64,000 bases of DNA, taken from contig JABFGF010000001.1 in the NCBI GenBank assembly GCA_013112635.1, forward strand, positions 1,054,001 through 1,118,000. Direction: 5' to 3'. Below the pieces are notes generated by a model that saw only the letters and a list, made by a program, of their open reading frames with translations, searched no databases and was not told the origin of the DNA. Shown here piece after piece: positions 1-6,123 of this stretch. Source of the DNA: Calditrichota bacterium (GTDB lineage: Bacteria; Calditrichota; Calditrichia; Calditrichales; J004). Made by a program: the position numbers and the translations under genes. Every line of letters starts with the position of its first letter. The stretch's first letter is position 1.

Positions 1-775
1 AAAACATTCCAGCTGTAACAATCATAGGCGTTGAAACGTTAATGATCTCTTTATATGAAATAATATTCTTACTTGGCACCGTATCTTCATTAATAAATCT
101 TTTTTTATATTTTAGCCAGGTAATATAGCCAAGTACTGAAAGGATTATTGTCGTAATTACGTGCATATAAATCGGATTTAAATAAGATTTTGAAATAGTA
201 AAAGACAATATTAGCAATATTATAATATTGGTTAAAGGCAAAACTGTTTGTAGAGTGATTGAAGGCAAAATACTTTTTATACCCCGAAGAGCGGAAGTAC
301 AAATAACGAAGAATGAACCTACCGGTAATAAAAATGCGGTCATTTTCAATGCAGGAACAAGCCGTGGTTCATTAAAAATGGCAATTGAAATAAATTCACT
401 GGACAAATAAAACATAATTGACATTAATAAGGACAAGCTTAATATTAATTTTGTGATTTTTGTAAAAAATTTATTAATAGAATTCCAATCTTGTTTTCCA
501 GCATATTCAGCTATATATCTAACAACCGAAGTTTGTGAACCAAATGAACCAAATAAAGAAAAAATGCTATAAACCGATAACATTAATGAATAAATCCCAA
601 TAACATCCGCACCGTATAGCCATGCAAGTATCAGGTTAAATATATAACTAAATATTAAAGCAATGTTTTTTAGTATGAAGGTTGAGCTTGCACTTTTCGC
701 AATTTCACGAAAATCAACATCCAGTAATGAAAATTTTGTTGCTATTTTATTTTGTATTTTTAAAAGAAAACTCAA
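1..775 (-). CDS. Polysaccharide flippase-like membrane protein, C-terminal part outside the window
   Basis: An open minus-strand frame runs from about 775 off the left edge of the window, giving about 258 residues of a strongly hydrophobic protein. The N-terminal half reads like the oligosaccharide flippase (Wzx/MATE-like, PF01943) family: a short basic leader, a first membrane segment ending in AWLYGADVIGIYSL, then a second helix and a G-S-Q-T-S motif. No ATG lies near the start. A TAA stop directly precedes a TTG codon at 775, and an AGG sits about 12 bases upstream, so TTG is the likely start. The gene follows the lipoprotein gene by about 25 bases and probably shares its transcript. The role, moving lipid-linked glycan units across the inner membrane, is inferred from the family and from the nearby epimerase. 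Much of the protein lies outside the window. Confidence 0.72.
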   Translation of the reverse strand, partial: MSFLLKIQNKIATKFSLLDVDFREIAKSASSTFILKNIALIFSYIFNLILAWLYGADVIGIYSLMLSVYSIFSLFGSFGSQTSVVRYIAEYAGKQDWNSINKFFTKITKLILSLSLLMSIMFYLSSEFISIAIFNEPRLVPALKMTAFLLPVGSFFVICTSALRGIKSILPSITLQTVLPLTNIIILLILSFTISKSYLNPIYMHVITTIILSVLGYITWLKYKKRFINEDTVPSKNIISYKEIINVSTPMIVTAGMF

Positions 776-799
776 TTAGTGAAATAACCTCATAACTCT

Positions 800-2158
800 C
801 TACCAAACAATTGGATTTGCACTAAATTCTGTATAATTAACAATTGGGCCCTCATTAAATGATCCAATTCTATCATTCTTATCAATAATTTTCTGTTCTA
901 ATATCCCGCCATCAATTGTAGACCAGTAGTTATTCTTAAAATCCAGTGTATCTACATATGATATACCATCTGTAACAACATAATTACCAGCTATTGTATA
1001 GAAATTATTGTTGTTTGTAATACATTTGGCTATTCTTCCTACATAAAGATGCTCATTGTTTCCAGCAAAATCATTAAAAGTAATCGTGTGATTTAAAAGA
1101 TGAGTGTAACTCCCAGGTGAACGTCCAAAATTAAAACTAACACCATATATTTGTGATTTTTCAAAAAGATTGTTCTTAATTGTTGTATTTGAGTTCTCTT
1201 GAGAAAGAATACCATTTGAATTATGGTAAAAAATATTTTTCTGAATTGAGAAAGAACTTTTATCTAAATTAACACCATCTTCGCATTCAATAAAGGCACA
1301 ATTTTTAATATCTATATTTGAACTATTGAATCCACCTATACCAAATTTATTACCCCTGAAATATACTTTCTCAATACTCCCATTAGAAACAGTACTAAAA
1401 AATATCCCAAATTCAGTATCTCTAAAAATTGTGTTATTCACCATAAATGAGGTGGTTTGTTTTAATGAGAGCTCACCATAGTTTTCAGCCATTTTTGAAA
1501 TGAAATGTATTGGTTCATCAGAAGTCCCATTTAATAAAATCTCCCCTTTTATTTCAATCTTACAATCCTCATCAAATCTAATTATACTTCCTTTTTCAAC
1601 CTGCAATATTGTGCCAAAATTAAATATCGTTTTTGACTCAATTAGTACAAAACTATATGCTGCAATCTGCAAACTGTTAAAATATTCCCCGCTTAAAACT
1701 ATCTCAGGTTTTAGAACGCTAGAAAGGTCTTTACTATATTCAGCTTCATACTCATACTTCCAACCAAAGCCCTCTTTTTCTACAACCACGTTATAAACAC
1801 CCTCTTCAACTTTAATTTGCCAGCTTCCATCTGCAGATGTTGTAGTAGTGGCAACCGCTTCAAGCGGATTATCAAAGCTATCAACAGCACGATGATCAAA
1901 TTCTGTTTCCTGGGAAATCTGCACACCAATATTTGGATATTGCTCATTTATACGCACAAGGGCTGTATCAAGCTCAACCGGCTCATATAAAGAAACTGTA
2001 ACACCACTAAAATCTGTCTCGCCTTCCAGGGTTACTGTTCCGGAGAAGGTTACCTCATTATTAGAAACACTTTCGCTACATGATAATATGAAAGCAGAAA
2101 TCAGTAAAAGCTTAATGGAAAGCAGTAAAAACAGTCTAAGTGAAAATCTACTTCCCAT
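800..2158 (-). CDS. Lipoprotein with right-handed parallel beta-helix
   Basis: Predicted 452-residue exported lipoprotein. I chose the ATG at 2158 rather than the longer frame from 2218: it gives a clean signal peptide (basic start, long Leu/Ile core, lipobox FILSC) and sits just after the preceding gene's stop at 2160. After the lipidated Cys comes a short beta-sandwich resembling a carboxypeptidase-regulatory-like fold (FSGTVTLEG... VYNVVVEKEGF), about residues 35-135. From about residue 190 to 440 there are repeated short strands rich in N, S, F and I with the 'I..N.F..N' rhythm of NosD/pectate-lyase-type beta-helices. Such proteins often bind or cleave polysaccharide. No catalytic motif is obvious, so the activity is unknown. 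Its place beside a flippase suggests a role at the cell surface. Confidence 0.7.
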   Translation of the reverse strand: MGSRFSLRLFLLLSIKLLLISAFILSCSESVSNNEVTFSGTVTLEGETDFSGVTVSLYEPVELDTALVRINEQYPNIGVQISQETEFDHRAVDSFDNPLEAVATTTTSADGSWQIKVEEGVYNVVVEKEGFGWKYEYEAEYSKDLSSVLKPEIVLSGEYFNSLQIAAYSFVLIESKTIFNFGTILQVEKGSIIRFDEDCKIEIKGEILLNGTSDEPIHFISKMAENYGELSLKQTTSFMVNNTIFRDTEFGIFFSTVSNGSIEKVYFRGNKFGIGGFNSSNIDIKNCAFIECEDGVNLDKSSFSIQKNIFYHNSNGILSQENSNTTIKNNLFEKSQIYGVSFNFGRSPGSYTHLLNHTITFNDFAGNNEHLYVGRIAKCITNNNNFYTIAGNYVVTDGISYVDTLDFKNNYWSTIDGGILEQKIIDKNDRIGSFNEGPIVNYTEFSANPIVW

Positions 2159-2159
2159 A

Positions 2160-2564
2160 TTATTTTTTTCGTTTATCGCTTTTATGAAGTTGCTTTTCAA
2201 GGTATCTAATGTAACCATCTGTCACCTTCCTTGTTTCAATCATTAAACTTATTGCTTCGTCATAACTTTGTTGATCAATATAATTTTCATCAAAACATGT
2301 TATTAAATGATCTTCACATTCATACACGGATGCTCTGCTTTGTCGACAATATTGAATATTTTCTTTATAATGAAACCTACCATATCCTTCAGCAATATTT
2401 GCTGTTATTGAAACAGCCGCTCTTCGAATTTGTGAAACGAGTCCATATTTTTCGTTTTCAGGTAAAGATTTTGCAATTTGGTAAAGCTTAATTTTTAATT
2501 CACGCCCTTTTTGCCAACATTTCAAATCGCGAAAATGATGATTTTTACCTGTGTCTTTTTCCAC
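2160..2564 (-). CDS. Four-helix bundle protein (23S rRNA intervening-sequence / Avd-like family)
   Basis: The core FRDLKCWQKGRELKIKLY...GLVSQIRRAAVSITANIAEGYGR is the hallmark of the four-helix bundle family (TIGR02436, PF05635), which also includes the Avd accessory protein of diversity-generating retroelements. These small basic proteins form pentameric barrels and probably bind nucleic acid; their cellular role is unclear. The open frame reaches back to a TTG at 2660, but the first 32 residues are lysine/arginine-rich low-complexity text made from a degenerate repeat and are unlike the family. A GTG at 2564 gives about 134 residues, close to the usual length. The start is therefore uncertain. 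No reverse transcriptase or variable repeat lies nearby, so a retroelement link is not supported here. Confidence 0.75.
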   Translation of the reverse strand: MEKDTGKNHHFRDLKCWQKGRELKIKLYQIAKSLPENEKYGLVSQIRRAAVSITANIAEGYGRFHYKENIQYCRQSRASVYECEDHLITCFDENYIDQQSYDEAISLMIETRKVTDGYIRYLEKQLHKSDKRKK

Positions 2565-2790
2565 TAAATTTCCCGCTCTTTTGTTTCCATGCTTTTTGTT
2601 TCCCCGTTTTACTGCTTTCTGCCCTCGTTCTTTTGTTATTTTTTGTGTTCTGCTTTCCAAAACTCACTGAGTCCTAAATCTCACTTGTGTCAATTGTCTT
2701 TCCTGCTTTCAGCTTTCTGTTTCTTGTTCTTTTGCCTGTCCGCCTACCGGCGTGATCATTTGTCATAAATCATTTGTCTTTGATGTATTC
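2565..2790. repeat. Degenerate low-complexity repeat upstream of the four-helix bundle gene
   Basis: Read on the minus strand, this stretch holds loosely repeated words such as GAAAGCTGAAAGCAGGAAA and GCAGAAAGCAG, followed by the GC-rich word CGCCGGTAGGCGGACAGGC and two copies of CATTTGTC (2757-2777 on the plus strand). It looks like decayed tandem repeat rather than coding DNA, although the open frame of the neighbouring gene runs into it. I recall similar word-like repeats beside four-helix bundle genes in other FCB genomes, but cannot check this here. Confidence 0.4.
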
Positions 2791-2811
2791 AAAAAAAAGG
2801 AGGGGTAAAAT

Positions 2812-2846
2812 AAGATGAGCTTAAAATTTAAAATCAAGCTCATCTT
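2812..2846 (-). terminator. Hairpin terminator after the HU-like gene
   Basis: AAGATGAGCTT (2812-2822) and AAGCTCATCTT (2836-2846) form a perfect 11-base stem with a 13-base AT loop. It lies 40 bases past the stop of the HU-like gene. On the minus strand the stem is followed by ATTTTA and then C-rich sequence; on the plus strand it is followed by a short T run. Confidence 0.6.
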
Positions 2847-2885
2847 TTGTGGAAAATATGAAGAGAATTTATAAAAGTGATGTGC

Positions 2886-3269
2886 TTAATTTTGTTTAAA
2901 GTAATCAGCCATTTTTAAACTATTGGCAATAAGCTTACCGGCACGGAATTTTAAACGTACATTCTTTATCAAACTCTTATTAAAATCCTCCTGTGTATCT
3001 GCCCCTTCACTGGCCAGGGTTAACCGAAATGTTCCAAACTCGCCTAAACGGACAATACGTCCATTAAGCAATTCTGACGGGATAACTTTTATTAATGATT
3101 CCAATACAGCCAGGGTATCGATACTGCTTACTGTGGATATATCAGAAATGCGGTCGGCCAGCTCCCGTAAACTAATCTCGCCATTATTTTGTGCAACCGC
3201 ATAAAACTTACGTTCTGCTGTTGTATCTCTGGGGTTAACACGCTGAACAACATTATACTTAACTGCCAT
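2886..3269 (-). CDS. HU-related DNA-binding protein
   Basis: A 127-residue basic protein of the Bacteroidetes-type histone-like HU family (TIGR01201; longer than classical 90-residue HU). Supporting stretches are an N-terminal helical segment, the central LNGRIVRLGEFGTFRL that corresponds to the HU beta-arm entry (G.V.L.GFGTF), and a basic C-terminal part (NVRLKFRAGKLI). Proteins of this type bind DNA without strong sequence preference and compact the chromosome or help form protein-DNA complexes. The ATG at 3269 is preceded by a near-perfect AGGAGG, implying strong translation. It stands alone, with its own hairpin terminator at 2812-2846. Confidence 0.85.
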   Translation of the reverse strand: MAVKYNVVQRVNPRDTTAERKFYAVAQNNGEISLRELADRISDISTVSSIDTLAVLESLIKVIPSELLNGRIVRLGEFGTFRLTLASEGADTQEDFNKSLIKNVRLKFRAGKLIANSLKMADYFKQN

Positions 3270-3385
3270 GGTACTTCCTCCTATGGGATTGGTTAAAAGT
3301 TACACAACCCATAATCGCAGCGTGGGGCATTCACTTTATTGGCCGTTAGGCAGGTGCACAGTAAATGGTCAGTTTATCTGTTAGT

Positions 3386-4333
3386 TCATTTTTCTTTTAA
3401 ATACCAGTCAACAAGTTTATCAACACCAGCTTCAACCGTTGTTTTAGGATCATATCCAATAAGGTTTTTTGCCTTGGAAATATCAGCATAAGTTTCCATC
3501 ACATCACCAGGCTGCATCCCAATTTTCTCGGTTATAGCTTTTTTTCCAAGTTTTTGTTCAAAAAGAGTTATTAGTTCATTTACAGAAATTGTTTTAGATT
3601 CACCTAAATTTAGTATCTCAAATCCATTTACATGTTGAATAGATTTAATAATTCCATCAATTATATCGTCCACATGTGTAAAGTCGCGTCTGGGTTCACC
3701 ATTTCCATAAAGCTGAATCTTCTTGCCCTCATCAATTGCCTTACAAAATTTATACATACCCATATCCGGCCTGTTTCTTCGGCCATATACCGTAAAGAAA
3801 CGTAAAGCAAAAATATTAATACCATACAAATGATGATAATTATGGCAAATTAATTCTCCTGCTTTTTTTGAAGCAGCATAAGGCGATATAGGGAAATCAA
3901 CCGTATCTGTTTCTTTGAAAGGTACATTTTTGTTATTCCCATACACAGATGAAGAAGATGCATAAACAACTTTTGATATGTTATGCCTGCGACATTCTTC
4001 CAATATGTTTAGAGTACCATTTACATTTACATCAAAATATGCCCTTGGCAAGCGGATAGATGGTCGAACACCGGCTTTTGATGCCAAATGAATAACAACA
4101 TCGAATACATTTAATTCAAATATTTCAGTTATATTTTCACTATCGCGAACATCAATTTCATAGAGTGAAAAGTTCTCGTCCTTTAGTGCACTCTCAAGAT
4201 TTTTTCTTTTAATCGAGATATCATAAAAAGGACTGAAACTATCTATCACAGAAACCCGGTGTCCTAAGTCTAACAACTTATCAACAAGATTTGAGCCAAT
4301 AAATCCGGCACCACCGGTTACAAGTATATTCAT
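3386..4333 (-). CDS. NAD-dependent nucleotide-sugar epimerase (UDP-glucuronate 4-epimerase-like)
   Basis: A 315-residue extended short-chain dehydrogenase. It shows the Rossmann GGAGFIG loop (residues 7-13), a run of serines at 126-129 and the catalytic Tyr152-x-x-x-Lys156 (PYAASKKAGE). The stretches KAGVRPSIRLPRAYFDVNV and GRRNRPDMGMYKF are closer to UDP-glucuronate/UDP-galacturonate 4-epimerases than to GalE. The reaction is inversion at C4 of a UDP-sugar through a keto intermediate bound to NAD, supplying sugars for surface polysaccharide. The gene starts two bases after the stop of the upstream 113-residue gene, so the two are co-transcribed. The family assignment is firm; the exact substrate is inferred. 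Confidence 0.85.
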   Translation of the reverse strand: MNILVTGGAGFIGSNLVDKLLDLGHRVSVIDSFSPFYDISIKRKNLESALKDENFSLYEIDVRDSENITEIFELNVFDVVIHLASKAGVRPSIRLPRAYFDVNVNGTLNILEECRRHNISKVVYASSSSVYGNNKNVPFKETDTVDFPISPYAASKKAGELICHNYHHLYGINIFALRFFTVYGRRNRPDMGMYKFCKAIDEGKKIQLYGNGEPRRDFTHVDDIIDGIIKSIQHVNGFEILNLGESKTISVNELITLFEQKLGKKAITEKIGMQPGDVMETYADISKAKNLIGYDPKTTVEAGVDKLVDWYLKEK

Positions 4334-4335
4334 AA

Positions 4336-4677
4336 TTAATTCAACATGTTATAAGATTCAGGTGAAAGGGCTATTAAACCCCGGTACAGTTGGGAATTGA
4401 TATCAAGACTTTTTTGGGGCTTTGTATATTGTTCCGCTAAATACTCACCAAAACGTAACAGTTCTTTTCGTTTACCTACCCATTTATTATCACTAATTGT
4501 GATATCTGTTAACTCAAAAGCGCGTTCATAACAAAGGTTAACATTTTCAATGTTATTTTTTATAATCCAATTTTTGGCCCGGTTTAACTCGTTTGCAATC
4601 ATTAGCAGTTGTTGGCCTTTGGGATAGGCAAACCATTTTTTAAAAGATAAATTTTTATGGTGTTTTAAGATAGGCAT
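4336..4677 (-). CDS. Conserved-looking small helical protein of unknown function
   Basis: A 113-residue protein that I do not recognise. It is predicted to be mostly helical, soluble, without signal peptide or membrane segment, with a basic start (KHHKNLSFKKWFAYPKGQQ) and a central ELNRAKNWIIKNN helix. It sits between the nucleotidyltransferase pair and the epimerase, two bases before the epimerase start, so it is probably translated with it. Its length and tight spacing argue that it is a real gene. A link to the nucleotidyltransferase module or to sugar metabolism cannot be told from the sequence. Confidence 0.6.
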   Translation of the reverse strand: MPILKHHKNLSFKKWFAYPKGQQLLMIANELNRAKNWIIKNNIENVNLCYERAFELTDITISDNKWVGKRKELLRFGEYLAEQYTKPQKSLDINSQLYRGLIALSPESYNMLN

Positions 4678-4712
4678 TTATTTCTCATAATTCGTTCCAA
4701 GAAACCAGGCTG

Positions 4713-4943
4713 TTAAGTGATTGTATTTTTACCTTGGGCCATATTATCAATCCATTCCATTTTTTGTTTGTTTGCCTCTTCAAGTGTTTTGTATTTAAAT
4801 ACACCACGAGGGAAATTTGGTGGGTTCATTTTACATGCAAGGTTAAACAAAGCCCTTATTTCATCATAGTATTTATCATCCGGATAAAAATTCCAAAGGG
4901 CCTCTTCTGCTTCGGATAAGGTTTTATACTTTTGAACAGACAT
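4713..4943 (-). CDS. Small partner protein of the adjacent nucleotidyltransferase
   Basis: A 76-residue acidic protein without a signal peptide. It contains two related segments, QKYKTLSEAEEALWNF near the start and FKYKTLEEANKQKMEW near the middle, so it may be an internal duplication of a YKTLEEA unit. It begins on the base next to the last base of the nucleotidyltransferase stop codon. The arrangement (nucleotidyltransferase plus tiny partner) is seen in toxin-antitoxin-like MNT and AbiE-type modules. Function as an antitoxin or cofactor is inference from context alone. Confidence 0.6.
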   Translation of the reverse strand: MSVQKYKTLSEAEEALWNFYPDDKYYDEIRALFNLACKMNPPNFPRGVFKYKTLEEANKQKMEWIDNMAQGKNTIT

Positions 4944-5411
4944 TTACCCACCCTTTTCAATAAGTGATTTTAAAAAACGGGCATCGCGTTTATCTTCCGG
5001 GCGAACTGTATTTTTCTTCAATTCAAATAAAGCTTCCGGCGTGGCAATTTTAACAAAACTCCCTTTAAAAACTTTTGTTTCGAAATTAATAGAGTCATAA
5101 TCTGCCACTTCACCAATACCTGCCATTACATCTATATAAAAACCATCTGGACAACCATAACGGATTACTGCATATTTTTTTAATTCATCAAAAGTAATTT
5201 CTTTAATTTCATCATCTTTAAATACATCTTCCAAAGCATACCGAAAATTCTTAATATTAGAATGATCCATTTTAATTATTAAATCTAAATCCTGGGTCAA
5301 CCTGGGCATACCATATAAGATAACAGCATATCCACCAATTAGAATATAATCAACATTTCTTTTGTTTAGTGCTTTAATTACATCCTGGAATTTTTTAAAT
5401 AAATCAATCAT
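4944..5411 (-). CDS. Nucleotidyltransferase-fold protein (DUF6036/AbiEii-like)
   Basis: A 155-residue protein with the minimal nucleotidyltransferase pattern: DYILIGGYAVILYGMPRLT followed by QDLDLIIK, i.e. the GG-Y-A loop and the metal-binding D-x-D, and a third acidic position in the FYIDVMAG strand. The C-terminal EALFELKKNTVRPEDKRDARFL is typical of the DUF6036/AbiEii-like group. Such enzymes transfer nucleotides to protein or RNA targets, often in toxin-antitoxin or phage-defence pairs. It heads a minus-strand run with the 76- and 113-residue genes and the epimerase. A second, distinct copy of this kind of module lies at 57138-57717. Confidence 0.8.
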   Translation of the reverse strand: MIDLFKKFQDVIKALNKRNVDYILIGGYAVILYGMPRLTQDLDLIIKMDHSNIKNFRYALEDVFKDDEIKEITFDELKKYAVIRYGCPDGFYIDVMAGIGEVADYDSINFETKVFKGSFVKIATPEALFELKKNTVRPEDKRDARFLKSLIEKGG

Positions 5412-6123
5412 TTATAATATATACTTTAAATTAGAGACGGCTTCGCCACGTCAAGTGTATTGAATTACAAAATAATTGCAGGCAGATTTAAAAAAAACCG
5501 CCTCAGTTATTCAACGGGCATAAAGCCTGATACTATTTTAACATCTATTTTGTGGAAGAAGTCCGGCAACTTTGGAGGTAAATCTGTGTCATATCGAAAT
5601 TGCCGTCTTAAACTAAAAAGTATCATCGTTCACAAAGTGCAAAAGTTTACCATTTAAATGGCTATTTTTCAAGTTGTTAAGACACTATTTTAAATACTTT
5701 TAACCGCTGTGATAAATCCCACATATATCAGATCTTTTTTTTCAAATTTCATGGTTTTATTTTCCAGCATTTCTTTATATTTCACACTTGATCATACTAT
5801 TTTGTAACAAAAAACAATATAAGATTAGCTTCTATCTTTTTTTAACTCTTAGGGAGCAAAGGATTAGACATTTTTGTTTTTTGCCATTTTGAAATATACG
5901 TTAAAAATTCTTTGTAATAATTTCGAACAGAAAAATAACCTGTTTGAGTTCCCGTTTTTTGGAACGAGTTTTTATTTTTCCGAAATTAGGCGAAGAATTT
6001 AGTAATATTTCATATAGGCACTGATTTTTTGTTTCTTTTTCATTTAGGAAAAAGAAAGAAGAGTTTGAATTATCTGTATTTGATCGGTATTGAAAGATAC
6101 TTCATTATTAACAAGGAAAAGGC
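5412..6123. other. Long AT-rich intergenic region between divergent genes
   Basis: Over 700 bases with no convincing gene. A 65-codon frame at 5460-5657 begins with TTG and has a composition unlike the neighbours, so I leave it out. The region should hold the divergent promoters of the nucleotidyltransferase operon and the GH13 gene, but I cannot pick out certain elements. Seen directly: long T and A runs, a weak GTTCC...GGAAC inverted repeat near 5950-5975, and the stronger hairpin at 6032-6057. The stretch from about 5930 to 6060 reads like a decayed dispersed repeat. Confidence 0.5.
6032..6057. repeat. Perfect AT-rich inverted repeat upstream of the GH13 gene
   Basis: TTTCTTTTTC (6032-6041) and GAAAAAGAAA (6048-6057) form a 10-base stem with a six-base loop, 66 bases before the GH13 start. 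It could be a remnant of an upstream terminator, part of a dispersed intergenic repeat, or a leader structure. It is weak thermodynamically because it is nearly all A-T. Confidence 0.35.

Noticed and set aside
90-125. Suspected frameshift in the flippase gene near the left edge
   Set aside because: On recounting the bases, the frame runs through CTA AAA TAT AAA without a stop. The apparent break came from misreading the AT run.
1500-1796. 98-codon plus-strand frame inside the beta-helix lipoprotein gene
   Set aside because: It lies wholly within a well-supported gene on the other strand and has no domain or ribosome site. The same holds for other antisense frames over real genes.
2160-2564. 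Avd-like protein as part of a diversity-generating retroelement
   Set aside because: No reverse transcriptase, template repeat or variable repeat is seen within the window.
2565-2660. Extended N-terminus of the four-helix bundle protein
   Set aside because: The 32 extra residues are lysine/arginine-rich repeat text with a TTG start and do not resemble the family.
5460-5657. 65-codon plus-strand frame in the long gap before the GH13 gene
   Set aside because: It starts with TTG, has no ribosome site, recognisable domain or supporting neighbour, and its composition looks like translated intergenic sequence.
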